Positions 8,166 to 16,453 of a stretch of DNA of 59,903 nt are shown here, one piece after another. Numbering within the stretch: position 1 is the first letter of the stretch; each line of letters starts with the position of its first letter. The notes below the pieces were generated by a model that worked only from the letters and a program-made list of their open reading frames with translations, was not told the origin of the DNA and ran no database searches. Source of the stretch: Brevundimonas diminuta 3F5N (GTDB taxonomy: Bacteria; Pseudomonadota; Alphaproteobacteria; Caulobacterales; Caulobacteraceae); NCBI RefSeq assembly GCF_900163625.1, contig NZ_FUIE01000032.1:1-59903 (forward strand), written 5' to 3'. The position numbers and the translations under genes were made by a program.

Positions 8166-8837
8166 ATGCCCATGACCGACATCCTGATGCCCAAGGCCAC
8201 CGCGGTCTGGCTGGTGGACAACACCTCGCTCTCGTTCGAGCAGATCGCCGCCTTCTGCGGCCTGCACCCGCTTGAGGTGCGCGGCATCGCCGACGGCGAC
8301 GTGGCCCGCGACATCCGCGGCGCCGATCCCATCGTCAACGGCCAGCTGACCCGCGAAGAACTGGACAAGGCCCAGAACGACGAAAACTACCGCATGAAGG
8401 CCGTGGTCAGCCGCCACGCCGAACTGCTGAAGCCCGCCAAGTCGGGTCCGAAATACACGCCGGTCTCGCGTCGTCAGGACCGTCCGGACGCCATCATGTG
8501 GTTCGTCCGCAACCACCCGGAAGTGACCGACGCCCAGATCGCCAAGCTGCTGGGCACCACCAAGGCCACCATCGAGAGCGTGCGTAACCGCACCCACTGG
8601 AACTCGGCCAACATCAAGCCCGTCGACCCGGTGACGCTGGGCCTGACCGGCCAGCTGCAGCTGGACGAAGTGGTGCGCAAGGCCGCCGACAAGAAGGCCA
8701 AGGACGACGCCAAGAACGGCGTCCTGCAACCCATCGAGCCCGAGGCCGAGCCGGAAGTCGTCGTGGAAGAGCCCGAGGAAGAGTACGGCCTGGGCGCCGA
8801 ACCCACGGCCGAGTCGGTGTTCGGCTCGCGCGACTGA
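8166..8837 (+). CDS. trcR: TrcR, cell-cycle transcriptional regulator (DUF1013)
   Basis: The 223-residue protein is a DUF1013 member, annotated in alphaproteobacteria as cell cycle transcriptional regulator TrcR. The N-terminal half contains LMPKATAVWLVDNTSLSFEQ and IAAFCGLHPLEVRGIADGD, a helix-turn-helix-like region. The middle (MWFVRNHPEVTDAQIAKLLG, then TTKATIESVRNRTHWN) looks like a second helix-turn-helix. The C-terminus is an acidic Glu-rich tail. It is thought to bind promoters and RNA polymerase. A second ATG lies 6 bases downstream; either could be used. The gene is monocistronic with a terminator. Confidence 0.85.
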   Translation: MPMTDILMPKATAVWLVDNTSLSFEQIAAFCGLHPLEVRGIADGDVARDIRGADPIVNGQLTREELDKAQNDENYRMKAVVSRHAELLKPAKSGPKYTPVSRRQDRPDAIMWFVRNHPEVTDAQIAKLLGTTKATIESVRNRTHWNSANIKPVDPVTLGLTGQLQLDEVVRKAADKKAKDDAKNGVLQPIEPEAEPEVVVEEPEEEYGLGAEPTAESVFGSRD

Positions 8838-8862
8838 TCCCAGTCGGCGGACTAGAGACAAA

Positions 8863-8894
8863 ACGGCCCCGGAAGAGCGATCTTCCGGGGCCGT
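8863..8894 (+). terminator. Strong hairpin after trcR
   Basis: A perfect 14-bp stem (8863-8876 with 8881-8894) around a GCGA tetraloop lies 25 bases after the trcR stop and just before the convergent DUF465 gene. The following T-tract is weak, but stem stability and position support termination, possibly in both directions. Confidence 0.75.
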
Positions 8895-8917
8895 CGTCAT
8901 TTCAGATGGGAAGCCCG

Positions 8918-9091
8918 CTAGTGGGCTCGGGCTTCCAGACTGTTGATTTCTTCCTTAAGTCGCAGTTTTCGCTGCTTCAGCTCCCTGAGGTGTGTCGGGT
9001 CCGCGGTGGGGCGTCGCATCTCCTGCTGGATAGTGTCATCCAGCGACCGATGCCGATTACCCAGTTCGCGAATACGAGCCTCGATGGTCAT
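8918..9091 (-). CDS. DUF465 (YdcH-like) small protein, copy 1
   Basis: The 57-residue protein is a short helical hairpin, MTIEARIRELGNRHRSLDDT followed by LRELKQRKLRLKEEINSLE, matching DUF465/YdcH. These small coiled-coil proteins have no established role. GGAGG eight bases before the ATG at 9091 supports this start rather than ATGs further upstream. It is divergent from ubiX. A second, distinct DUF465 gene lies 1.2 kb away. Confidence 0.8.
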   Translation of the reverse strand: MTIEARIRELGNRHRSLDDTIQQEMRRPTADPTHLRELKQRKLRLKEEINSLEARAH

Positions 9092-9145
9092 GGCTTGCGC
9101 CTCCATGTCTAAGGGACCACTACACTGAGCGCCCGGTTCGGCGGG

Positions 9146-9823
9146 GTGTGGAATCACATTGCAGTGACCCCCGCCGCTCCGGACACGGACAGGTTGGAGG
9201 CGAATTTGGCCGATGTTGTGAACTCGACCGTTCGGGCGCCGGCGCCCTCTCGGCTAGTCGTTGGAATCTCTGGCGCTTCGGGCGTCGTCTATGGCGCGCG
9301 CGTACTCGACGCCCTGCGCGAACTGGGGGTTGAGAGCCATCTGGTCGTCACCCGCGCGGCCCTGCTCACTTTGTCGCAGGAGACGGACCTCAGCCCCGAC
9401 GCGCTGACGGCCAAGGCGGATGTGGTCCATCGGCTGAACGATGTCGGGGCCACCATCTCCTCCGGCTCCTTCCGCACCCTGGGCATGATCGTCGCTCCCT
9501 GTTCGGTACGCACGATGAGCGAGATCGCCACCGGCGTGACCTCGACCCTTCTGACCCGCGCCGCCGACGTGACGCTGAAGGAGCGCCGCCCCCTGGTGCT
9601 GATGGTGCGCGAGACGCCGCTGCATCTGGGCCACCTGCGCACCATGACGGCCCTGGCCGAGGTGGGCGCCGTCATCGCTCCGCCCCTGCCCGCCTTCTAC
9701 GCCCGGCCTGACAGCCTGGAGCAGATGATCGACCAGTCGGTCGGACGGGCGCTGGACGTGTTCGGCCTGGACTGGTCCGCCGTACGCCGCTGGGAAGGGC
9801 TGAAGGGCGGAACAGAGGCATGA
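9146..9823 (+). CDS. ubiX: UbiX flavin prenyltransferase
   Basis: The 225-residue protein is UbiX, which attaches a prenyl group to FMN to make the cofactor of the UbiD decarboxylase in ubiquinone synthesis. Recognisable segments are VVGISGASGVVYGARVLDAL, SSGSFRTLGMIVAPCSVRTM and LMVRETPLHLGHLRTM. The family domain begins near residue 37, so the GTG at 9146 adds an unusual leader; a GTG a few codons downstream or a TTG near residue 20 may be the true start. The next gene overlaps its stop by 4 bases, indicating translational coupling. COQ9 in the same window also serves ubiquinone synthesis. Confidence 0.92.
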   Translation: MWNHIAVTPAAPDTDRLEANLADVVNSTVRAPAPSRLVVGISGASGVVYGARVLDALRELGVESHLVVTRAALLTLSQETDLSPDALTAKADVVHRLNDVGATISSGSFRTLGMIVAPCSVRTMSEIATGVTSTLLTRAADVTLKERRPLVLMVRETPLHLGHLRTMTALAEVGAVIAPPLPAFYARPDSLEQMIDQSVGRALDVFGLDWSAVRRWEGLKGGTEA

Positions 9824-10290
9824 GCGACGATCTGTGGACCTGGGCCTGCGCCGCCTATGCCGCGCCTGACGTCGCCGACGCCTGCCTGTCGCTTCAGGAT
9901 TATCACGAGCAGAACGTCCCCCTGCTGCTCTGGGCCGCCTGGACCGCCGTCACCGGCCGCCGCCCCGACGAAGAGACGATCGAGGCCGCCTGCGACACCG
10001 CGCGCGCCTGGCAGACCACCACCATCGCCCCCCTGCGCGCGGTGCGCCGCACGCTGAAGACGCCCGTGCCGGACCTTGAGACCGATGCCCGCCTGGCCGT
10101 GCGCGAACAGGTAAAAGCCGCCGAACTGGCCGCAGAGCGCCATCTGCTGGAAGCCCTGCAGGCTCTCTCCCCCGCTCCGGCCGGGACGCCGCAGCCGCCC
10201 ATCGACGCCATGGCCGCCGCCGCCCGCCTGTGGGACCGCGTGGTGCCGCGCCCAGCGCTGCGAACCCTGGCCGACCTGCTTCCGGCATGA
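9820..10290 (+). CDS. TIGR02444 / DUF2390 family protein
   Basis: The 156-residue protein begins MSDDLWTWACAAYAAPDVAD and contains LQDYHEQNVPLLLWAAWTAV, which fits the TIGR02444 family of uncharacterised proteobacterial proteins. The ATGA overlap with ubiX indicates co-translation, so a link to ubiquinone or flavin metabolism is possible but not shown. No signal peptide or membrane segment is evident. Confidence 0.75.
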   Translation: MSDDLWTWACAAYAAPDVADACLSLQDYHEQNVPLLLWAAWTAVTGRRPDEETIEAACDTARAWQTTTIAPLRAVRRTLKTPVPDLETDARLAVREQVKAAELAAERHLLEALQALSPAPAGTPQPPIDAMAAAARLWDRVVPRPALRTLADLLPA

Positions 10291-10330
10291 CGCCAGCTCG
10301 GCTATAAGGTCATCGCTGCGGGGTCTGACG

Positions 10331-10555
10331 ATGAACGACGACGAACCTTACCTGTCCGAAGAAGACAAGGAGCTGCGCGCGCAGCTCTCCCTGCTGTTGC
10401 AGGAGCACGCGGACCTGGACGCCTCCATCGAAGCCCTGGCGCTGCTGCCCGCGCCCGACCAGCTCATGATCGCCCGCCTGAAGCGCAAGAAACTGGCCCT
10501 GCGCGACGACATCGTGAAGCTGCAAGATCAAATCCTGCCCGACATCATCGCCTAG
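10331..10555 (+). CDS. DUF465 (YdcH-like) small protein, copy 2
   Basis: The 74-residue protein (EDKELRAQLSLLLQEHADLD then MIARLKRKKLALRDDIVKLQ) is a DUF465-type helical hairpin with an acidic N-terminal extension. It follows the TIGR02444 gene by 40 bases on the same strand and may be co-transcribed with ubiX. It shares only the family pattern with the DUF465 gene at 8918-9091, so the two are old paralogues rather than a recent duplication. Confidence 0.78.
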   Translation: MNDDEPYLSEEDKELRAQLSLLLQEHADLDASIEALALLPAPDQLMIARLKRKKLALRDDIVKLQDQILPDIIA

Positions 10556-10633
10556 TCGCATAACAACGGTCATTGACTCTTCGACCGTTAGCGAGGGACG
10601 ATGACACCGTCACTCACTGGCAGGAGAGAACTG

Positions 10634-10897
10634 ATGCGTATGCGTAAGATTCGTAATGCCGTGCTTCTGGCGTCCGCCGTTGCGGCGTCGTCATTGCTGT
10701 CCGTCGGAGCTGGGGCGCAGTCCCCCGGCATCATGTACCATCGCACCTTCTACAGCGACGCCACACTGACGGTTGAGGTGGGCTGGTATATCGACCGTTG
10801 CTCGAACGGCCGTGTCGTCGCGGCGCCGGTTCACGGGACCACCTCGCCCTACTACACGCTAGAGGCGGTCGGCAGCTGCCCCGGCGGCTACTGGTAA
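10634..10897 (+). CDS. Small secreted protein, DUF6289-like
   Basis: The 87-residue protein has a clear signal peptide (to about AGAQS near residue 29). The mature part is about 58 residues, with YHRTFYSDATLTVEVGWYID, two cysteines (DRCSNGR and GSCPGGYW) and a C-terminal tryptophan. The FYSDA...VG pattern resembles DUF6289, a family of tiny exported proteins without known function. AGGAGAG before the ATG at 10634 selects this start over one 33 bases upstream. It converges on the Lrp gene. Confidence 0.65.
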   Translation: MRMRKIRNAVLLASAVAASSLLSVGAGAQSPGIMYHRTFYSDATLTVEVGWYIDRCSNGRVVAAPVHGTTSPYYTLEAVGSCPGGYW

Positions 10898-10913
10898 AAC
10901 TTGCTGCTGAGGC

Positions 10914-10942
10914 GCGGAGGCGAGCTCACAAGCCGCCTCCGC
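10914..10942. terminator. Hairpin between convergent genes
   Basis: A perfect 9-bp inverted repeat (GCGGAGGCG / CGCCTCCGC) with an 11-base loop lies between the small secreted protein gene and the Lrp gene. No T-run follows, so terminator function is tentative. Confidence 0.4.
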
Positions 10943-10952
10943 AAACTCTCGC

Positions 10953-11426
10953 TTACAGCGGCAGGACCGAGGTGTCCTTGACCTCTTCCATCACCGCATA
11001 GGTGCGGGTCTCGCGCACGCCCGGCATGACGATCAGGGTGTCGGCCAGGAAGATGCGGTAGGCCGCCATGTCCTTCATCCGCACCTTGACCAGATAGTCG
11101 AAGCCCCCCGCCACCATGTGGCACTCCAACACCTCGGGCGAGCGGCGGATGCGCTCGGCGAACTGGTCGAAGATGTCCGAGGTCGTGCGGTCCAGCAGCA
11201 CCTCGATGAAGATCAGCAGTTCGCGCTCGGCGAACTTCGGATCGATCAGGGCGGTGTAGCCGGTGATGACCCCTCGCTCACGCAGCCGCCGCACCCGCTC
11301 GAAACAGGATGACGCCGACATGTTGCAGGCGGCCGCCAGATCCTGATTGGTGATCCGCCCGTCCTGCTGCAGCACCCTCAGGATGCGGCGGTCGGCGTCG
11401 TCCAGCTTGTATTCCCCAGCGCTCAT
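10953..11426 (-). CDS. Lrp/AsnC family transcriptional regulator
   Basis: The 157-residue protein has an N-terminal helix-turn-helix (residues 8-55: DADRRILRVLQQDGRITNQD, SSCFERVRRLRERGVITGY) and a C-terminal RAM/AsnC ligand-binding domain (ECHMVAGGFDYLVKVRMKD). Lrp-type regulators sense amino acids. Length is normal. It lies upstream of, and on the same strand as, the peptidase/TonB/amidohydrolase group, with a 115-base gap to the DUF885 gene stop. The context suggests control of peptide or amino-acid use, which is inference. Confidence 0.92.
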   Translation of the reverse strand: MSAGEYKLDDADRRILRVLQQDGRITNQDLAAACNMSASSCFERVRRLRERGVITGYTALIDPKFAERELLIFIEVLLDRTTSDIFDQFAERIRRSPEVLECHMVAGGFDYLVKVRMKDMAAYRIFLADTLIVMPGVRETRTYAVMEEVKDTSVLPL

Positions 11427-11541
11427 GCGCTCTCCCCCTTTACGCTTTACAGATTCCCGACACTGACAAAGCCGCAGGCGATCTGCAACGCGTCTGTCAG
11501 CGACGGAAGACCGACGCCCTCCGACGTCGACCCGATGTAGA

Positions 11542-13335
11542 CTACTGCCCCGATCGCTTCGCCGCTGCGGCTTGCTTGCTCTGAGCGATGAAGGCTTCCA
11601 TCTCGGCGGTCATGGCCGGAATGGTGGCCACGCCGATGGCCAGCAGGTGATCGTGGAAGGCCTTGATGTCGAAATCGGCCCCCAGCTCAGCCTCGGCCAG
11701 ACGGCGCAGGCGCACGATCTCGATCTCGCCCAGCTTGTAGGACAGGGCCTGTCCCGGCCAGGTGATGTAGCGGTCGATCTCGGTGCCGACCTCATGGTCC
11801 GACAGGGCGGTGTTCTCGCTCAGGAAGGCCACCGCCTGCTCGCGCGTCCAGCCCTGCGAGTGCACGCCCGTGTCGATGACCAGGCGCGCCGCGCGCCACA
11901 TCTCATAGGTCAGGCGGCCGAAGTCCTCATAGGCGTCTTCATAGATGCCCATCTCGACGGCCAGCTTCTCGGTGTAGAGGGCCCAACCCTCGCCGAAAGC
12001 CGAGATGTAGGTCTGGGCGCGATAGTCGGGCATGGGCTCATGCTCGCGACGCAGATTGCCCTGCCAGGCGTGACCGGGGTTGCACTCGTGCACCGTCAGC
12101 GCCGGGATGTTGTAGCGCGGCCGCGACGGCAGATCGTAGGTGTTCAGCAGGCAGACGCCGTTGCCGCCCCGTCCGGCCGTATAGAAGGGGGCGATCGCGT
12201 CCGGCACGGGGATCAGGCTGAAGGTGTCGCGGGGCTTCAGATTGAAATACTGACCGATCTTGCCGTCGACCTTCTTGATGACCCAGGCGCCGTGCCACAG
12301 CAGGTGCTCGGGCTTTTCATAGTGGAACTGCGGGTCGGTCTTCAGGAAGTGGAGGAACTCGGCGAAGGTGCCGGTCCAGCCGGTGCTGCGCATCACCGTT
12401 TCCATCTCGGCGCGGATGCGCGCGACCTCGCTGCGGCCGATGGCGTGGATCTGGTCCGGGGTCAGGTTGACGCTGGTGTATTGGCGAATCTGCGTCTGAT
12501 AGAAGTCGTCGCCGTCCGGCAGGCGGTTGGCGCCCAGGGTGTCGCGCGCGCGCGGCATGTATTCGTTGCGGATGAAACCCAGCAAAGTCTGATGCGCGGG
12601 CACGACCTGCTGCTGGATCGTCTGCACGGCGGCGGCGCGCAGGCGTTGCTTGTCCGCCTCCGCCATGTTCGCCGGCATGGTCAGGAAGGGCTTATAGAAG
12701 GGATTCTGGGTGACGTCCGTCGGTTCCGTCACCGCCAGGATCGACACGTCCCGCCCGACCAGCGAGGCCTTGGGCTGGGTGAAGCCGCGCGCCAGACCGG
12801 CGCGCATATTGGTGATCTGCTGATCGAAATAGCGCGGCACGTCCCGCATCTGGGACAGGTAGCGCTCATAGTCCTCGACCGAGGTGAAGGTGGCATTGCC
12901 CATGCCCGTCAGCGACGACCAGAAGGCGCTGTCCGAGTTGAACGGCATCTCATACAGGCGGTGACGACCGTCATCGACGAAGTTGTCGATCTGATGCTTG
13001 TAGACCGCGTAGTTGGTGTGCTGGTTCGGCGACAGCTGCTCGGGCGAAATGGCTTCGAGACGACGCTGGATGGCGGTCCAGTATTCCAGACGACGCTGCT
13101 GGGTGGCGGCGCTGACATCCGGCAGGGTGCTGGGCTTGGCGTTGCGACCCGGCATCTCCTTCTGGCGCCAGGCCCACTCCTCAGCGGCGATGGCCTCGAA
13201 CTGAGCATCCAGCGCCGAAGGCGCAGCGGTCGAGACGGCGCTCGCGGCAAGGGCAAGGGCCGGCGCCGGGGCGGCGGTGAAGGCCATCAGGCCGACGGCG
13301 GCTGCGATAGCGCTGTATGCGGTCAGGGTCTTCAT
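11542..13335 (-). CDS. Exported DUF885 metallopeptidase-like protein
   Basis: The 597-residue protein has a signal peptide (MKTLTAYSAIAAAVGLMAFT... to about residue 30) and a DUF885 domain covering most of the rest. The metal-site motif H416-E417-C-N-P-G-H422 is present, and the DUF885-typical AFGEGWALYTEKLAVEMG follows about 40 residues later. DUF885 proteins are predicted zinc peptidases; here a periplasmic role in degrading imported peptides is likely. CAT at 13333-13335 is preferred because upstream residues are not signal-like. It is probably co-transcribed downstream of the TonB receptor gene, 87 bases apart. Confidence 0.85.
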   Translation of the reverse strand: MKTLTAYSAIAAAVGLMAFTAAPAPALALAASAVSTAAPSALDAQFEAIAAEEWAWRQKEMPGRNAKPSTLPDVSAATQQRRLEYWTAIQRRLEAISPEQLSPNQHTNYAVYKHQIDNFVDDGRHRLYEMPFNSDSAFWSSLTGMGNATFTSVEDYERYLSQMRDVPRYFDQQITNMRAGLARGFTQPKASLVGRDVSILAVTEPTDVTQNPFYKPFLTMPANMAEADKQRLRAAAVQTIQQQVVPAHQTLLGFIRNEYMPRARDTLGANRLPDGDDFYQTQIRQYTSVNLTPDQIHAIGRSEVARIRAEMETVMRSTGWTGTFAEFLHFLKTDPQFHYEKPEHLLWHGAWVIKKVDGKIGQYFNLKPRDTFSLIPVPDAIAPFYTAGRGGNGVCLLNTYDLPSRPRYNIPALTVHECNPGHAWQGNLRREHEPMPDYRAQTYISAFGEGWALYTEKLAVEMGIYEDAYEDFGRLTYEMWRAARLVIDTGVHSQGWTREQAVAFLSENTALSDHEVGTEIDRYITWPGQALSYKLGEIEIVRLRRLAEAELGADFDIKAFHDHLLAIGVATIPAMTAEMEAFIAQSKQAAAAKRSGQ

Positions 13336-13387
13336 CGTCTCTTCCCCCAAAATAAAGTCAGACGCCCTAGAGCGTCTCCAAGGTGAG

Positions 13388-13411
13388 AAGCCGCCCGAGA
13401 CCGGACGGCTT
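13388..13411 (-). terminator. Hairpin after the TonB receptor gene
   Basis: A 9-bp stem (AAGCCGCCC with GGACGGCTT, one wobble pair) with a six-base loop follows the receptor stop on its strand. There is no clear T-run. A smaller hairpin (AGACGC / GCGTCT, 13360-13377) lies next to it. These could attenuate read-through into the DUF885 gene. Confidence 0.35.
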
Positions 13412-13422
13412 CCCATTCTGGA

Positions 13423-16377
13423 TTAGAACTGGGCGTTCACGCCAATGTACACGTAACGACCAAGGTTATTATAGATGCTGGCGTTGAAGCCGTTATATAA
13501 CGACGTTCCAGTCCAGGTGAACGGCGTCTGCGGCGGCGCCTCATCGGTGAAGTTGTTCACCCCGCCGAAGACAGAGAAGCGATCGAACCGATACTCGGCG
13601 CGCAGGTCGTGGGTCAGCCACGACGGAGCCTTCCACACTTCATACGAGCCGACCGAGTCCTGATTGCTGCGCACGACGCTGCTCAGGTAGCGGTTGGCGT
13701 AGGACAGCGACAGCTTGTCGTAGTCCCACGACACGCGGAAGTTGACGCGGCGCTTGGGATTGGGCGCCTCGCCGGCCTGTTCGTCGCGCACGCTGGCGTC
13801 GCCCGGCACCGGATCATAGGTCAGCTCGTCCAGGAAGCCCGCCGCCACGTTGAACGACAGGGAGCCGTAGGGCGGCAGGCCCAAGGCTTCCAGGTCCGTG
13901 CGGTACGACGCCGTCACATCCCAACCCGAGTTGGAGTATTCGGCGACGTTCATCACCTGGTTGATCACCCGGCTGATGTTGCCGTCCGCGCCGCGCATGA
14001 CGTTGCCGCAGAACGGATTGGTCAGAGTCGGGCTGTCGACGCAGTTGTTGATGATCGTGCGTGCGCCGAAGGAGGCGATGACGTCGCTGATCTTGATGTC
14101 GTAGTGGTCGATGGTGACCGCCAGACCCGGCAGGAAGGTCGGCGTCAGGACGACGCCCAGGGTCAGGGTTTCGCCTTCTTCCGGGTTCAGGTCCGGGTTG
14201 CCCTTGCTGACGGACGGCTTGGTCGCGATCGACTGGGTGAACTCCGGCGACAGGCCCAAGGCCGCGCAGTTCGCCTTACGGTTGGCGGGATAGTTGCCCA
14301 GGTTCAACCGCGTCGCGTCGCAGGGATCGTCGAACAGGGCGAACCCTTCGCTGCCGCCGTCGAACAGTTCGCTGATGTTCGGCGCGCGTACCGCTTTGGC
14401 GTAGTTGGCGCGGAAACGGATGTTGCGATCAACCGTCCACTCCATGCCCAGGCCATAGCTGCTGTCGCCGCCCGTGGTGGTGTAATCCTGGAAGCGATAG
14501 GCCGCCGTCAGGTCCAGGTACTGGATGAAGGGCACGTCGGCCAGCAACGGCAGATTCACCTCGCCGAAGATTTCCTTGGACTCATAGGCGCCCTCGGTTC
14601 TCGCCTGGGTGTTCTGGAAGATCAGCGCCTTCTGCGAACGGATGTCCGGCACGGAGGTGCTCTGTTCCTTGCGCCATTCCACGCCCGCCGCGAAGGCGAC
14701 CGGCAGGCTGGTGCCGCTGAACAGCGACGGATAGGAGAACAGCTCGCCGTTGACGCTGGCCACCGCGTTCCACTGACGGATGCGGTCGTTGCGGGTGGTG
14801 TAGATATAGGAGTAGTCGATCGCTTCCTGAGAGCCGAGATAGGCTCCGAACAGGTTCAGCGGCTGACAGCCCCGCGCCCGCGCGTCCGCGCTCCGACAGA
14901 CGATCTGGTTCGTCGACGGATCGCGCCAGGCGTCGATCGACTCATAGAACTCCTTCTGCAAGCGGTCGAAGTTGGTGAACTCCGATTCCGTCTGGCCGTA
15001 GTTGACGTAGGCCTCGAACCGCCAGCCGTTGCTGAAGGCGCCGTCCACCCCGGTCACGAACCGCGTGGTGTCGTAGACGCTTTCCGTGGTGCGGATGCCG
15101 ATGTCGGTGTCGATCCGGCTGATGTCGAAGAACGTCATATTGGCCTGCGCCAGCATGGTCTTCAGTTCATCGGGCAGGAAGGCGTTGTCCGCCTGGATGC
15201 GATAGGCGTTGCCCGTAGACATGCCCGGCGAACTGTCGGCGAAGGTGCCGTTCCGCGCCTGGCTGCTGGCTTCCATGTGGAAATATTTGGCTTCAGCGAA
15301 CAGGTTCAATTCGCTGATGAAGTCGCCCGAGGGTTGGAACTGGTGACGCAGCTGCAGCTCGCCGCCGAAACGCTCGACCGGGGTGCGCAGCATGTCGTCG
15401 CGCAGCTTGAAGCCGTCGCCGCCGATCGACAGCTTCTGCTCACGCCCGGCGCCGTCGTACAGGATCTGGCCGCGGTCGAACGGGACCAGCTTGCCGTCCG
15501 GCGTGAAGGTCAGGGCGAAGGCCTTGTTGGGGCCGATCGGCGAGACGATGACCGGGGTGAAGAAGTCGTTCTGGGTGTTGGTGTAGACATCCCGCGCCAT
15601 GATGAAGGACGGCAGGCCGTCGTTGGCGCTCTTCTTGTTCGGGTTCGGGATCTCGGCCAGGGAGCTCATGGCGTAGTCGCGCTCGTGGCGGAACAGCCCC
15701 TCGGACTTGTCATAGGTCAGCGCGCCCATGATGTTGGTCCGGTCGTCATTGAAGTTTCGACCCACGGCGACCGAGCCGTAGTAGGTGTTCGGGCCGTCGG
15801 CCGAGCCATACTGCGTCTGGATGGCGATGCCGTCGAAGTCCTGCTTGGTGATGAAGTTGACCACCCCGGCCACGGCGTCCGCGCCGTAGACCGCCGAGGA
15901 GCCGCCCGTCACCGTATCGATACGCGCAATCGTCGTCTTCGAGATGGAGTTCACGTCCACCGCGCTGGTGCCCGCCGTGCCGGCGACATGGCGGCGGCCA
16001 TTGACCAGAACCAGGGTGCGGCTGGCCCCCAGGTTACGCAGGTTCAGCGTGGCCAGACCCTGCCCCGCGACCGAGTTGGTCGTGCTGGACGCCGAGGAGC
16101 CCAGGCCGACCTGCGGCTGGCGCGACATGGCGTCGATCAGGTTGGTGACGCCGGTGTTCTCGATTTCCTGGGCGTCGACGACGTTGACCGGCGTCGCAGC
16201 CTCGACGTTCGGACGCCGGATGCGTGAACCGGTCACCACGATATCGGCGACGGCGCTGGCTTCCGGCTCGGCCGGCGGCGTTTCGGATTGAGCCCAGGCA
16301 GGCTGGGCGGCGGCGGCGGCCGTAACGGCCAGACCGGCGATTATCGTCCCGGTCTTCAGGTACGCAGACAGTCTCAT
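13423..16377 (-). CDS. TonB-dependent outer-membrane receptor
   Basis: The 984-residue protein has a signal peptide, a TonB-box-like segment (ADIVVTGSRI near residue 44), a plug domain (LRNLGASRTLVLVNGRRHVA; SSAVYGADAVAGVVNFIT) and a 22-strand barrel ending in YVYIGVNAQF with the expected terminal phenylalanine. It lacks an N-terminal signalling extension. The group is common in Caulobacterales and often imports peptides or sugars. GAGGGG before the ATG at 16377 fixes the start. Neighbours are two predicted peptide hydrolases and an amino-acid permease, so a peptide substrate is the best guess. Confidence 0.92.
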   Translation of the reverse strand: MRLSAYLKTGTIIAGLAVTAAAAAQPAWAQSETPPAEPEASAVADIVVTGSRIRRPNVEAATPVNVVDAQEIENTGVTNLIDAMSRQPQVGLGSSASSTTNSVAGQGLATLNLRNLGASRTLVLVNGRRHVAGTAGTSAVDVNSISKTTIARIDTVTGGSSAVYGADAVAGVVNFITKQDFDGIAIQTQYGSADGPNTYYGSVAVGRNFNDDRTNIMGALTYDKSEGLFRHERDYAMSSLAEIPNPNKKSANDGLPSFIMARDVYTNTQNDFFTPVIVSPIGPNKAFALTFTPDGKLVPFDRGQILYDGAGREQKLSIGGDGFKLRDDMLRTPVERFGGELQLRHQFQPSGDFISELNLFAEAKYFHMEASSQARNGTFADSSPGMSTGNAYRIQADNAFLPDELKTMLAQANMTFFDISRIDTDIGIRTTESVYDTTRFVTGVDGAFSNGWRFEAYVNYGQTESEFTNFDRLQKEFYESIDAWRDPSTNQIVCRSADARARGCQPLNLFGAYLGSQEAIDYSYIYTTRNDRIRQWNAVASVNGELFSYPSLFSGTSLPVAFAAGVEWRKEQSTSVPDIRSQKALIFQNTQARTEGAYESKEIFGEVNLPLLADVPFIQYLDLTAAYRFQDYTTTGGDSSYGLGMEWTVDRNIRFRANYAKAVRAPNISELFDGGSEGFALFDDPCDATRLNLGNYPANRKANCAALGLSPEFTQSIATKPSVSKGNPDLNPEEGETLTLGVVLTPTFLPGLAVTIDHYDIKISDVIASFGARTIINNCVDSPTLTNPFCGNVMRGADGNISRVINQVMNVAEYSNSGWDVTASYRTDLEALGLPPYGSLSFNVAAGFLDELTYDPVPGDASVRDEQAGEAPNPKRRVNFRVSWDYDKLSLSYANRYLSSVVRSNQDSVGSYEVWKAPSWLTHDLRAEYRFDRFSVFGGVNNFTDEAPPQTPFTWTGTSLYNGFNASIYNNLGRYVYIGVNAQF

Positions 16378-16453
16378 TCGATCACCCCTCGTTTTTGATC
16401 TGAAACCCAGGCGGGCCGTCCCCATTCGGCGTCGCCTGCGTCGCTGTTTTGGA

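Noticed and set aside
10564..10588. AACGGTC...GACCGTT inverted repeat before the small secreted protein
   Set aside because: Only seven bases per arm with an 11-base loop; could be an operator, but chance is not excluded.
11572..13386. 604-codon frame antisense to the DUF885 gene
   Set aside because: Shadow of a real gene; no motif and no plausible ribosome site.
13609..16227. 872-codon open frame antisense to the TonB receptor
   Set aside because: The receptor on the other strand has clear family motifs. Long antisense frames are expected in GC-rich codon-biased genes, and this one has no recognisable domain.
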